This document shows positions 1 to 8,257 of a stretch of 64,000 bases of DNA, piece after piece. The notes under the pieces were generated by a model. The model saw nothing but the letters and a program-made list of their open reading frames with translations. It was not told where the DNA came from and did no database searches. Where the stretch lies: contig JANNBN010000059.1 of assembly GCA_031385545.1 (NCBI GenBank), positions 35,495-99,494 on the forward strand, read 5' to 3'. The position numbers and the translations under genes were made by a program. The DNA is from JANNBN01 sp031385545 (GTDB lineage: Bacteria > Actinomycetota > Acidimicrobiia > Acidimicrobiales > JANYDT01). Positions within the stretch are counted from its first letter, which is position 1. Each line of letters opens with the position of its first letter.

Positions 1-447
1 CAACCGGCCGATGCCGGCAACCCGCTCGCCGGGAACGATCAACGTCACGGCGACCTTGCCGGGCGGCAGTGCTGCAGAGGCTGCGGTCTCGGTCGACTCG
101 AACATCACGTTGGTGATCTGCTCGTTCGCGCTGATCGGTTCCGCTGTCAGCTTGCCGCGGATCGTCTCGACCTTGAAGTCCAGGTCTGCGTTGGCTCCGA
201 CGACCAGCTGCGACTGAGGCACCTGGATCTTCTTGAGCTGCGTCTCCACGGTCTCGCCGGGCACACCCTTGGGAATGTCCACGGAGGCGACGAACACATT
301 GATCAGCGGTTCCGAGGGAGCGGCCGCTGCTTGTGCAGCCTGTTCGGCGTTGTCGCCGCGGCCTTTCGCGAACATGAAGAGCAGGAGCATGCCGAAGACG
401 GCGAGGGCGGCTGAGGCAATGATGCCGGTGGACTTCTTGCGGTTCAC
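1..447 (-). CDS. cpaB: CpaB/RcpC-like Flp pilus assembly protein (partial, runs off window start)
   Basis: The first 149 residues are visible and the C-terminus lies beyond the window edge. The GTG start at 447 is preceded by AAGGAG at good spacing. A basic N-terminus leads into one membrane segment (about residues 8-25), an Ala-rich linker, then a SAF-like region (about 48-120) with the pattern VFVASVDIPKG, which is typical of the periplasmic Flp pilus proteins CpaB/RcpC. In that family the protein sits near the secretin and is needed for assembly of the Tad/Flp pilus. The Flp prepilin gene lies immediately upstream on the same strand. The family call is good; the full domain content cannot be checked because the gene is cut. 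Confidence 0.75.
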   Translation of the reverse strand, partial: MNRKKSTGIIASAALAVFGMLLLFMFAKGRGDNAEQAAQAAAAPSEPLINVFVASVDIPKGVPGETVETQLKKIQVPQSQLVVGANADLDFKVETIRGKLTAEPISANEQITNVMFESTETAASAALPPGKVAVTLIVPGERVAGIGRL

Positions 448-604
448 GGGTGCTCCTTGAGGAGATCGCGGCCCGGCTCTGGGGTTGGGCAGAGGGTTTG
501 GGCCGAAAGCTTGTTGGTGTCTCTTCGACCGCCGCGTGCCAGCGCTTGAGTGGCAAGGTCAACTTCCGGAACCATTTCTTGACCAGATCGTGAGCATGAA
601 CGCG

Positions 605-628
605 AAAAGGACCGCCGGAGCGGTCCTT
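605..628 (-). terminator. Rho-independent terminator after the Flp pilin gene
   Basis: A perfect 9-bp stem AAGGACCGC / GCGGTCCTT with a 4-nt loop; read on the minus strand it is followed by TTTT. It lies between the pilin gene and cpaB, so it probably ends abundant pilin transcripts while allowing some read-through. It is the main feature of the 448-671 gap. Confidence 0.7.
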
Positions 629-671
629 GCTTTGTTCGTATGGCTGACAGCGTCCGGATTTGACGGAAGGG

Positions 672-914
672 CTACGGAATGGTGTTGCTGTAGATGTTGA
701 ACGACGTCGACAGCTTGGTCCGGAACACCGACACGCCGCCGATGATGGCGATGGTCATCAGGCCGAGGAGGAGGGCGTATTCAACGGCGGTCGCGCCACG
801 CTCGCGACGATCGCACAACGCAACCTGAACAGATGCGGCAATGGTAAGAGCGGCGTCCTCGGCGGACGCTGCGATGCGACTGAGTCGGCCTGGTCGGTCG
901 GATTTTGTCTGCAT
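672..914 (-). CDS. flp: Flp/Fap-type IVb prepilin
   Basis: 80 residues. The sequence around residues 37-52 (RERG then ATAVEYALLLGLM) is the class IVb prepilin signature: cleavage after Gly40 would give a 40-residue mature pilin with Glu at position 5 followed by Tyr, and a hydrophobic assembly helix. The ATG at 914 has GAGGA about 9 nt upstream, which supports the unusually long 40-residue leader; a shorter form from an internal TTG (residue 33) cannot be excluded. The product would be processed by a prepilin peptidase and polymerised by the Tad machinery; cpaB follows downstream. The tad ATPase and secretin genes are not in this window. Confidence 0.88.
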   Translation of the reverse strand: MQTKSDRPGRLSRIAASAEDAALTIAASVQVALCDRRERGATAVEYALLLGLMTIAIIGGVSVFRTKLSTSFNIYSNTIP

Positions 915-1141
915 GGTCGGGGGTCCTCGGTCCGGGATGGTGTCCAGCGTTGTGGGGGAAGTGTGGAGAAGGAAGGCTTTTGTTTTCTGAGACCACTCTC
1001 TTCACTGAGCGTGGGAGATGGTTCGTCAGATCTGATGGAAACGCACGGACCCGCCGGAGGAATGATCCGACCGGACCACTCGGCGAAAGCCTGGTGGGGC
1101 GATCGACCTAGCCGGTCAGATGTTCGATTCGGCGAAGCGTG

Positions 1142-1915
1142 TCAGCGGCCGTTGCGACCGGGGTCGGTGTCAAGCCAGCCCGAGCGGTACGCCAATGCGA
1201 CAGCGGCCACGACCGAGTTCACTCCCAGCTTTGCCAGCACCGAGCGGATCTGGCTGCGGACGGTGTTGAGCGACACGAAACTGATGCGTGCGACCTCTTC
1301 GGGATTGGCACCGGTGGCCAGCTCGCGCAGGACCTGGGCCTCGCGGCGGGTGAGCTGCATGAATGCCGCCTGACGCTCCGAGGTGGCTTGGCGATGCGCG
1401 CGCAGCTTGGACAGGATGCCTTCACGCACGGCGACGCCGAGCACAATCTCATGGCGCGACAGTCGCAGCACCGTTTCGTGCAGGTCGTGCATCGAAGCAG
1501 TGTTCAGCAGCACGCCGCTGGCACCGGCTTCGACCCACTCGCCGGCTGAGACGCTGTTGTCCTCCACCATGACGACCAACACCTCGCCACCCAGCTCACG
1601 ACAACGTGACACGAGGTTGAGGCGGTCGTGGAGGTCAGGGTTCGAAGCACCGTCGAGAATGATGACGCCGCCGTTCGCAGCGGTGCGCAGAGCAAGTGCC
1701 AGCTCCTCGTTGCGGCCGCAGCGATTGACCCGTACCCCTTGGGCGTTGAGACCCTCGAAGATCAGTTCGACAATCAGCGGACGACCCGTGAGCACTGCGA
1801 CGTTGAGCGGCGCAGCAATCTCGGGAGCCGCAGCGCGGAAGGCGTTCTGGGTTCCGGAAACCGGCTTGTCCAGGGTGGATGTCTGTCGATCGTTGAGCGT
1901 GTATTCAGCCGCCAT
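1142..1915 (-). CDS. LuxR-family regulator with degenerate receiver-like domain
   Basis: 257 residues from the ATG at 1915, which has AAAGGA 7 nt upstream; an upstream in-frame start would add 20 residues without a ribosome site. Residues about 37-150 resemble a receiver fold (VAVLTGRPLIVELIFEGL, VIILDGAS, VLVVMVEDN), but the acidic pocket near strand 1 is absent, so it is probably not a normal phospho-acceptor. Residues about 186-246 form a LuxR-type helix-turn-helix (LTRREAQVLRELATG, NTVRSQIRSVLAKLGV). It lies upstream of and co-oriented with the Flp pilin gene, so control of the pilus is a reasonable but unproven inference. Confidence 0.75.
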   Translation of the reverse strand: MAAEYTLNDRQTSTLDKPVSGTQNAFRAAAPEIAAPLNVAVLTGRPLIVELIFEGLNAQGVRVNRCGRNEELALALRTAANGGVIILDGASNPDLHDRLNLVSRCRELGGEVLVVMVEDNSVSAGEWVEAGASGVLLNTASMHDLHETVLRLSRHEIVLGVAVREGILSKLRAHRQATSERQAAFMQLTRREAQVLRELATGANPEEVARISFVSLNTVRSQIRSVLAKLGVNSVVAAVALAYRSGWLDTDPGRNGR

Positions 1916-2053
1916 GACGGGGTCCTTTGTGCGGTTGGAGCGGTCGTGCTCCGAAGTCACACACGTCATCGTCATTGCTGATGAACCGCTTGAGCGATTT
2001 GTCGGCGGAAAGCAGCAACATGCCTCGGAACGGCGCGAAACAGGTCGAAAGGC

Positions 2054-2512
2054 CTACTCTGCGGTGATCGCTTTCAACTCCGCAGCAACGTCGTATGCAC
2101 GGGTTTTCGCACCGTCAGGAAGCTGCTCAGGGGCGAACGACTGGAGGGCAAGCAGCTTGGTGAGGTCGCCGTCGACGCGGATGCGACCTGTCATGAACGC
2201 CTGCATCGCAAGGGCCATGTCCTGGTCGACGAATATTGCCTTGGCCGTCGGGTAGTCCACCGTGATGGTGACGTCCGGTGAGTCGATATGACCAAGGTCG
2301 AGGCTCAGGCTGCCGGAAGACGAATCGATGTGAGCATCGATGACCCCGTCGCCGAACGGGACGTCGGTGATGATCTGATTCATTCGCACCGACGTTCCAC
2401 CGGGCAGCACCGATGATGCAATCGATTCGGCCTCGCCGAGGTGGGTGTCGCGGATGCGTCGTGCAGCGGCGATCCACTGGTCGGAGAGAAATGGGTATTG
2501 CTTGGCAGCCAC
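2054..2512 (-). CDS. SCP2 sterol-carrier-like domain protein
   Basis: About 152 residues. The C-terminal two thirds read as an SCP2-type lipid-binding domain: a beta-strand pattern (VTITVDYPTAKAIFVDQD), then ALAMQAFMTGRIRVDGDLTKLLALQ, which matches the G-x-I-x-x-x-G-D segment of that family. The GTG start at 2512 is chosen because a TANNNT box (TACGCT) lies 7 nt upstream, like many genes here; the open frame continues upstream but would run through the divergent gatC gene. The ligand is unknown; members bind acyl-CoA or sterol-like lipids. It is divergent from gatC. Confidence 0.7.
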   Translation of the reverse strand: MAAKQYPFLSDQWIAAARRIRDTHLGEAESIASSVLPGGTSVRMNQIITDVPFGDGVIDAHIDSSSGSLSLDLGHIDSPDVTITVDYPTAKAIFVDQDMALAMQAFMTGRIRVDGDLTKLLALQSFAPEQLPDGAKTRAYDVAAELKAITAE

Positions 2513-2519
2513 GGCGCAG

Positions 2520-2525
2520 AGCGTA
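2520..2525 (-). promoter_or_regulatory. -10 box TACGCT, leaderless promoter of the SCP2 gene
   Basis: TACGCT lies 7 nt before the GTG at 2512 and fixes the likely start. Confidence 0.45.
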
Positions 2526-2592
2526 GCGACGGTTTGGCGCAAAGTGGTGTCGACGAGCTTCAGGGCGGTTACGGGGGCGAGCCCGGTACCCG

Positions 2593-2598
2593 TAGCAT
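2593..2598 (+). promoter_or_regulatory. -10 box TAGCAT, leaderless promoter of gatC
   Basis: TAGCAT lies 8 nt before the gatC ATG and no Shine-Dalgarno sequence is present, which is consistent with a leaderless transcript. Confidence 0.55.
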
Positions 2599-2606
2599 CT
2601 ACCCCT

Positions 2607-2906
2607 ATGTCTGACAGCCTCACCCGGGCCCAGGTCGTGCATGTGGCCAAGTTGGCCCGCCTTGCGCTGACCGAAGCCGAGCTCGACACCATGACCACCG
2701 AGCTGCGGGCCATCATTGGCACCTTCGACGCCATTGCGGCGCTCGACATGGCCGGGGTGCAGCCGACTGCGCACCCTCTGGCCTTGGTCAACGTGCTGCG
2801 AGACGACGTGGTGCGGCCTGGTGTCGACCGTGCCGAGGTCTTGGCCTGTGCTCCGTCTGCGCAGGACAATCGCTTTCGTGTTCCGAAGATCTTGGGCGAG
2901 GAATAG
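2607..2906 (+). CDS. gatC: Asp-tRNA(Asn)/Glu-tRNA(Gln) amidotransferase subunit C
   Basis: 99 residues, normal for GatC. The N-terminus shows the family pattern of two short helices (VVHVAKLARLALTEAELDT) and the C-terminus ends with DVVRPG...APSAQDNRFRVPKIL, the segment that wraps around GatA. GatC is a small clamp that stabilises the GatA-GatB complex, which converts mischarged Glu-tRNA(Gln) or Asp-tRNA(Asn) to the amide form. It is the first gene of gatCAB; gatA follows 5 nt later. The ATG at 2607 is supported by the leaderless promoter box. Confidence 0.95.
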   Translation: MSDSLTRAQVVHVAKLARLALTEAELDTMTTELRAIIGTFDAIAALDMAGVQPTAHPLALVNVLRDDVVRPGVDRAEVLACAPSAQDNRFRVPKILGEE

Positions 2907-2911
2907 TCCAC

Positions 2912-4387
2912 ATGTCTCCTCATGCACGCCCGTTGCCGCACGGGCACCAAGACACCGCGTCGGCCATCTCCGCAGACGTGCGTTCCGGACGCCGCAGTGC
3001 CCGCCAGGTCCTCGACGAGCACCTCGCCCGCATCGACTCGTCAGAGGCAGCGGTTCATGCGTTCAACATCGTCACCCGTCAGCAGGCCATCGCCGCTGCT
3101 GCCGCTGTCGATGCGCTGGTGGCTGCAGGCCATGATCCAGGCCCGCTGGCCGGTGTGCCGCTCGCGCTGAAAGACAATATGTGTACACAGGGTGTGCCAA
3201 CTACCTGTTCGTCACGCATTCTCGAAGGCTGGAAGCCGCCCTATACCGCCACGGTGGTCTCACGTCTCGCTTCCGCCGGAGCGGTCATTGTCGGCAAGAC
3301 CAACCTCGACGAGTTCGCCATGGGTTCCTCCACCGAGAACTCGGCGTTCGGGCCGACCCGCAACCCACACGACCTTGAACGCGTCCCCGGTGGTTCTTCC
3401 GGTGGTTCCGCGGCGTCGGTCGCTGCAGGGTTCGCAGCCGTGGCGCTGGGATCCGACACAGGTGGCTCCATCCGCCAGCCTGCCTCGCTGTGTGGGTTGG
3501 TCGGGCTGAAACCGACGTACGGGGCCGTGTCCCGGTACGGGCTTATTGCCTTCGCGTCGTCGCTCGATCAGATCGGGCCGTTCTCGCACACGGTGGAAGA
3601 TGCAGCGCTGCTCACCGAGGTCATCGCCGGGCACGACCCGCTGGACTCCACCTCGCTGATCAACGGCCTGAGCCTTGGCCTGCTCGACGCCGCTCGTGCC
3701 GGGCGCGCCGACGGTGTCGCCGGGCTGCGGGTGGGAATCGTCTCGGAACTGCTCGGCGAGGGCATCGCCGACGACGTGAAACAGCGTGTCGAAGAAGCGG
3801 CTCGCCGCCTTGAGGCCGCCGGAGCCACGGTGGGAACTGCTTCCGTACCGGCTGCTCAATACGGTCTGTCCGCTTACTACCTCATCGCACCGGCCGAAGC
3901 TTCTTCGAACTTGGCCCGCTACGACGGCATCCGTTATGGGTTGCGCGTTACCGAGGGCACTGCCAACGTGGCCGAGATGATGGCGGCCACGCGTGCCGCC
4001 GGGTTCGGGCCTGAGGTGAAGCGGCGCATCATGCTGGGCACGTATGCGCTTTCTGCCGGGTATTACGACGCTTACTACGGCCAGGCCCAGAAGCTCCGTA
4101 CACTGACCATCCGCGATTTCGCTGCGGCCTATCAGCAGTTCGACGTGCTGCTCAGCCCTACCTCGCCGACCACGGCGTTCCGCTTCGGTGACAAGACGGC
4201 CGACCCGATGACCATGTACTACAACGACGTGTGCACCATCCCGTCGAACCTGTCGGGTGAACCCGCTATCAGCGTGCCGTGCGGTTCCGGCATCGACGGC
4301 ATGCCGATCGGCGTGCAGCTGCTCGGCCCGGTTCTCTCCGAGGCGACACTGTTCAGGGCCGCGGCCGTTATCGAGAAGGGCAACTGA
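2912..4387 (+). CDS. gatA: Asp-tRNA(Asn)/Glu-tRNA(Gln) amidotransferase subunit A
   Basis: 491 residues, full length. The amidase-signature triad is present: Lys87 (in ALKDN), the cis-Ser at about 162 (GGSSGGSAA) and the nucleophile Ser186 (DTGGSIRQPA). GatA releases ammonia from glutamine and passes it through a channel to GatB. It lies between gatC and gatB with a 1-nt gap to gatB, so translation is probably coupled. No anomalies seen. Confidence 0.96.
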   Translation: MSPHARPLPHGHQDTASAISADVRSGRRSARQVLDEHLARIDSSEAAVHAFNIVTRQQAIAAAAAVDALVAAGHDPGPLAGVPLALKDNMCTQGVPTTCSSRILEGWKPPYTATVVSRLASAGAVIVGKTNLDEFAMGSSTENSAFGPTRNPHDLERVPGGSSGGSAASVAAGFAAVALGSDTGGSIRQPASLCGLVGLKPTYGAVSRYGLIAFASSLDQIGPFSHTVEDAALLTEVIAGHDPLDSTSLINGLSLGLLDAARAGRADGVAGLRVGIVSELLGEGIADDVKQRVEEAARRLEAAGATVGTASVPAAQYGLSAYYLIAPAEASSNLARYDGIRYGLRVTEGTANVAEMMAATRAAGFGPEVKRRIMLGTYALSAGYYDAYYGQAQKLRTLTIRDFAAAYQQFDVLLSPTSPTTAFRFGDKTADPMTMYYNDVCTIPSNLSGEPAISVPCGSGIDGMPIGVQLLGPVLSEATLFRAAAVIEKGN

Positions 4388-4388
4388 G

Positions 4389-5819
4389 ATGGCAATCCCC
4401 GAGGGTTGGGAGCTGGTGGTGGGCCTCGAGGTTCACTGCGAACTGGCGACGGCGACCAAGATCTTCTGCAGCTGTGCCAACTCCTTCGGCGACGAACCGA
4501 ACACCAACGTGTGCCCGGTTTGCCTTGGCCTGCCCGGCAGCCTGCCTGTGCTCAACCGCCAAGCCGTCGAGTACGCCATGCGTATCGGCCAGGCGTTGCA
4601 CTGCACCGTGCAACCGTCGATCTTCCACCGGAAGAACTACTTCTACCCCGACATGCCGAAGGACTATCAGGTCAGCCAGTACGACCTGCCCATCAATACC
4701 GACGGCTTCCTGGACCTGCCCGACGGCACCCGCATCGGCATCGAGCGCGCGCATCTCGAAGAAGACACCGGCAAGACGCAGCACATGGGCACCAGCGGCC
4801 GCATCCACGGTGCCGACTATTCGCTGGTCGACTACAACCGTGCCGGCGTGCCGTTGCTGGAGATCGTCAGCCGGCCCGACATCCGCTCGGCCGAACATGC
4901 CAAGGCGTATGTGTCTGAGATGCGGGCCATCGTGGTGGCAACCGGTGGTGCCGATGGCAAGCTGGAAGAAGGGTCCATGCGGGTCGATGCCAACGTGAGC
5001 GTGCGCCGGCCCGGCGACGCGCTCGGCACCCGCTGTGAGATCAAGAACGTCAACTCGCTGCGCTCGCTGGTTCGTGCCATCGAGTACGAAGCCGACCGGC
5101 AGGTCGATGCCATCGGCAACGGCGAGCGCATCGTGCAGGAGACCCGCCACTGGAACGAGGCCGATGGCCGCACGTCGTCGATGCGTTCCAAGGAGGAGGC
5201 GATGGACTATCGCTACTTCCCGGAGCCCGATCTTGTGCCCTTGGAACCATCGGCCGAATGGGTGCAGTCGGTACACGACGCGCTGCCACCCATGCCGGCT
5301 GATCGTCGTGCTGCGCTGTCAGCGGCGACCGGCGGGGAGTTGACCCCCGGGGCAGACCCGATCATCACCATCGTCGACCAGGGCCTCGATGCGTTCGTGC
5401 TGGCGACCATTGCCGCCGGAGGAGACGCCCGCAAGGCGATCAACCGCACCGCCAACGAAATCGCCACTCCCGAGAACGCTGCGAAGCTGACGGACCAATC
5501 GTTCGCTGCGCTGCTAAGCATGGAATCGAGTGGTGCCCTCACGGGCACGCAGGCCAAGCAGGTGCTGGCCGAGATGATGGACACCGGAGGCGACCCCGCA
5601 ACCATCGCCGCCGCCCGGGGTTTCGAGGCGGTCGATGCCGATGTCATCGAGGGGCTGGTCGATCAGCTCATCGCAGCCCACCCGGCCGAGTTCGAGCGGA
5701 TGCGCAGCGGCGATGCCAAGGTGGCAGGGTTCTTCGTCGGCGCTGCCATGAAGGCAAGTGGTGGTAAAGCCGACGGCAAAGCAGTCACAGCACTGTTGCG
5801 CTCCCGCGCTGGCCTGTAG
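4389..5819 (+). CDS. gatB: Asp-tRNA(Asn)/Glu-tRNA(Gln) amidotransferase subunit B
   Basis: 476 residues from the ATG at 4389. Shows the GatB kinase-like cradle (GLEVHCELATATKIFCSC, CPVCLGLPGSLPVLN, RKNYFYPDMPKDYQ) and the C-terminal helical YqeY-like tail (AKQVLAEMMDTGGDP ... GFFVGAAMKASGGKAD) that contacts the tRNA elbow. GatB activates the misacylated Glu or Asp with ATP before amidation. A longer in-frame start would lie inside gatA and is rejected. Confidence 0.96.
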   Translation: MAIPEGWELVVGLEVHCELATATKIFCSCANSFGDEPNTNVCPVCLGLPGSLPVLNRQAVEYAMRIGQALHCTVQPSIFHRKNYFYPDMPKDYQVSQYDLPINTDGFLDLPDGTRIGIERAHLEEDTGKTQHMGTSGRIHGADYSLVDYNRAGVPLLEIVSRPDIRSAEHAKAYVSEMRAIVVATGGADGKLEEGSMRVDANVSVRRPGDALGTRCEIKNVNSLRSLVRAIEYEADRQVDAIGNGERIVQETRHWNEADGRTSSMRSKEEAMDYRYFPEPDLVPLEPSAEWVQSVHDALPPMPADRRAALSAATGGELTPGADPIITIVDQGLDAFVLATIAAGGDARKAINRTANEIATPENAAKLTDQSFAALLSMESSGALTGTQAKQVLAEMMDTGGDPATIAAARGFEAVDADVIEGLVDQLIAAHPAEFERMRSGDAKVAGFFVGAAMKASGGKADGKAVTALLRSRAGL

Positions 5820-5852
5820 GCACCAAGTTGTGTCAGCGGAAAGCTCGGACGG

Positions 5853-5945
5853 TCGCCTCCCCGGTGGTCCATCGCGTCCTGGGTGAGCCCTCGCGTCCCG
5901 GAAGGGTCGACACTGAGGGGACGCGAAGGCTCGTGGGGGACGCGA
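5853..5945. repeat. Palindromic intergenic repeat family 1, copy A
   Basis: 93 nt between gatB and the phosphorylase gene. The outer arms TCGCCTCCCC and GGGGACGCGA pair with one mismatch; an inner stem GAGCC-TCGCGTCCC / GGGACGCGA-GGCTC is also present, so the element folds as a long double hairpin. Related copies lie at 27898, 29450 and 30433. It may also act as the gatB terminator. Confidence 0.7.
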
Positions 5946-5973
5946 TGGTGGTGTGGTCTGAGATGATCGAGCG

Positions 5974-6873
5974 GTGATGGACGCGTCAGGCCCGGGCCCC
6001 TTCGACCTTGCGGAGGCCGCCGCTGCAAATATTGCGACGCGAACCGGAGTGGCACGACACCACCTCATGGTGGTGCTGGGCAGCGGGTGGGGTGATGCGG
6101 CCGATGCCCTCGGAGTGCCAACAGAATCGTTCTCCGCGTCGGACGTGCCCGGATTCGCCACCCCATCGGCTCTCGGCCACCAGGCAACCATCCGCAGCAT
6201 CAATCGCAACGGGTTCAGCGTGCTCGCGTTCCTGGGGCGTGTGCATCTTTACGAAGGGCACGAACCGAACGCGGTGGTTCACGGGGTGCGCGCCGCAGCC
6301 ATCGCCGGGTGCAAGGTCGCCCTGCTCACCAACGGCGCCGGTTACATGAACCGGTCATGGTCGGTCGGCGATCCGGTGCTGATCAGTGATCACATCAACC
6401 TCACCGCGCGGTCTCCGCTCACCGGTGCCAACCCGCCTGCGCCCTACGCCTCGCGATTCTGCGACCTCACGGATCTGTACGAGTCCGAGTTGCGTGCTGT
6501 AGTCAGGGAGCTACGTCCGCACGTTGCCGAGGGAACGTATGTGGGCTTGCCAGGCCCGCACTTCGAGACTCCGGCCGAGATCCGCGCCTTCCATGGCATG
6601 GGCGCTGAACTGGTCGGCATGTCGACCGTGCTCGAAGCGATCGCCGCCCGCCACATGGGCATGAGGGTGCTTGGTGTGTCGCTGGCAACGAACCCCGCAG
6701 CCGGGTTCAGCCCGGTCAAGCTGGACGCCGCCGACGTGATCGCCGCGGGTCGTGCAGCGGCGGCAGATCTTGGTGTCCTGCTCGCATCGACGATCGACCG
6801 GTTGGGCGAGCTCGGCCACCTGGGTGAACCCGGCAAATCTGGCCAAAATGGCGAACCTGGCGCAACCGCATGA
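5974..6873 (+). CDS. Purine nucleoside phosphorylase (trimeric PNP type) with collagen-like tail
   Basis: 299 residues if the GTG at 5974 is used; ATG at 5977 is the alternative. Family motifs: VLGSGWGD phosphate loop, ALGHQATI, GRVHLYEGHE, LTNGAGYMN, GPHFETPAEIR and GMSTVLEAIAARH, all typical of trimeric nucleoside phosphorylases that split inosine, guanosine or methylthioadenosine with phosphate. The usual SLVTN motif reads SLATNPAAG. Odd feature: the last ~22 residues are seven Gly-X-Y triplets (GEL GHL GEP GKS GQN GEP GAT). The next gene overlaps by 4 nt and is also a nucleoside enzyme, so both probably act in purine or methylthioadenosine salvage. Confidence 0.88.
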   Translation: MMDASGPGPFDLAEAAAANIATRTGVARHHLMVVLGSGWGDAADALGVPTESFSASDVPGFATPSALGHQATIRSINRNGFSVLAFLGRVHLYEGHEPNAVVHGVRAAAIAGCKVALLTNGAGYMNRSWSVGDPVLISDHINLTARSPLTGANPPAPYASRFCDLTDLYESELRAVVRELRPHVAEGTYVGLPGPHFETPAEIRAFHGMGAELVGMSTVLEAIAARHMGMRVLGVSLATNPAAGFSPVKLDAADVIAAGRAAAADLGVLLASTIDRLGELGHLGEPGKSGQNGEPGATA

Positions 6874-8231
6874 GTCAGGCGACGGCCGGACCTGAAGCTG
6901 CCCCGGCGCTGACCACCATCACCAACGCAACCGTTGTCACCGTCGATCCCGGCGACCGGGTGATACATGGGGAACTGCGAATCGAGCACGGCGTCATCAC
7001 GGCCATCACACCGACCGCGAGCAGAGACGATCCGAACGCAGGCGACATTGCGGGGGCCGGCCTCACGATCGACGCCGGCGGGGCAATCGTCATGCCCGGG
7101 TTGATCAATGCGCATGCGCATCTTGCTATGTCGTTGTTGCGAGGGGTTGCGGATGGCGTCGACCTGCAGGGCTTCCTCGACATCGTGCTGCCCATCGAAG
7201 CGGCGCTGCTCGACTCCGATTTTGTCAGCGTCGGCACGATGCTCGCCGCGGCAGAGTGTCTCCGGTCCGGTATCACCTCTGCGCTTGACATGTATTTCTT
7301 CCCCGAGGCAGCGCTCGAGGCAAGTGAGACCCTTGGACTGCGTCTCCACGCCGGGCCCGTCTTCGTCCAGTTCCCAGGAGCCGACGCACGGCCGTGGCCA
7401 GAACGAATGCGGTGGGCACACGACTGGTTCCTTCGCCCGCCGCACAGCCTGGGTTCCACCCGGTGGGCACAGCCACACTCTACCTACCTGGTCACCGAAT
7501 CGCAGCTGCGCGAGCTCGCTGCACTCGTGGACGATACGGGTGTGCGCGTGCACGTGCATGCTGCTGAAACTCGTGCCGAGGTGCGCCACGTCGCTGAACT
7601 GTTCGACGGCCGTACACCCGTACAGGTGCTGGCGGACGTCGGGCTGCTTCACTCGCGCACCGTCCTTGCCCATGCGGTGCATCTCACCGACGCAGACATC
7701 TCGCTGATCGCTGAAGCAGGAGCGCATGTCAGCCACAACCCGGCATCCAACGCCAAGCTGGCCAGCGGGCTGTGCCGGGTGCGCCACCTGCTTGACGCAG
7801 GGGTCAACGTTGCGCTTGGCACGGATGGTGCTGCGTCGGCGAACGACATCGACCTGTGGAACGCCATCCGTCTCGCGGGGCTCTTGCCCGGCGTCGCTCA
7901 CGACAACTCCACCAGCATCTCCGCTCGTGAACTCATTCGGATGGCAACCATCAACGGTGCCCGTGCATTGGGTGTCGATGCGCAGCTTGGTTCGCTCGAG
8001 GTTGGTAAGCGCGCAGATATCGTGATGTTGGATACCCAGTCCCCGTTCTCGATGCCTTCGTTCGACCCGCTCGCCACCTTGGCCTACGCAACCACTCGGG
8101 CAGAGGTCCATACGGTCTTGGTCGGGGGCTCACCGGTGGTCAGCGCTGGCCGAGTGATCCGCCAACCGGCCGGCCTCGGTTCGCAGGTCGTCGCAGCAGC
8201 AGAGAGAGTCCGCGCCCAACTGCGAACCTGA
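6870..8231 (+). CDS. Amidohydrolase, MTA/SAH deaminase-like (TRZ/ATZ family)
   Basis: 453 residues, starting in an ATGA overlap with the phosphorylase stop. Metal ligands of the amidohydrolase fold are visible: His82 and His84 (NAHAHLAM), a His in VHVHAAETR, a His in LAHAVHLTD, and the Asp in LGTDGAAS. VSHNPASNAKLASG and GSLEVGKRADIVMLD are typical of the MtaD/SsnA/AtzB branch, which deaminates S-adenosylhomocysteine, methylthioadenosine or related purines. Pairing with PNP favours a nucleoside substrate; guanine-deaminase or hydroxyatrazine-like activity cannot be ruled out from sequence alone. Confidence 0.82.
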   Translation: MSQATAGPEAAPALTTITNATVVTVDPGDRVIHGELRIEHGVITAITPTASRDDPNAGDIAGAGLTIDAGGAIVMPGLINAHAHLAMSLLRGVADGVDLQGFLDIVLPIEAALLDSDFVSVGTMLAAAECLRSGITSALDMYFFPEAALEASETLGLRLHAGPVFVQFPGADARPWPERMRWAHDWFLRPPHSLGSTRWAQPHSTYLVTESQLRELAALVDDTGVRVHVHAAETRAEVRHVAELFDGRTPVQVLADVGLLHSRTVLAHAVHLTDADISLIAEAGAHVSHNPASNAKLASGLCRVRHLLDAGVNVALGTDGAASANDIDLWNAIRLAGLLPGVAHDNSTSISARELIRMATINGARALGVDAQLGSLEVGKRADIVMLDTQSPFSMPSFDPLATLAYATTRAEVHTVLVGGSPVVSAGRVIRQPAGLGSQVVAAAERVRAQLRT

Positions 8232-8244
8232 GCGAAGCTTCCGA

Positions 8245-8250
8245 TACGGT
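8245..8250 (+). promoter_or_regulatory. -10 box TACGGT, leaderless promoter of the MFS gene
   Basis: TACGGT lies 7 nt before the GTG at 8258, so this gene may have its own promoter despite following the amidohydrolase closely. Confidence 0.5.
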
Positions 8251-8257
8251 TCGGGCG

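Noticed and set aside
660..1373. Plus-strand frames across the pilin and LuxR genes
   Set aside because: They are antisense to the recognised Flp pilin and regulator, have no family resemblance and reflect high GC content.
2054..3022. Long minus-strand frame of 322 codons
   Set aside because: Its upstream half runs antisense through gatC and gatA, which are certain. Only the part from about 2512 reads as an SCP2 protein.
6444..8111. 555-codon minus-strand frame antisense to the nucleoside genes
   Set aside because: The plus-strand phosphorylase and amidohydrolase are clear; this frame has composition typical of GC-rich antisense frames.
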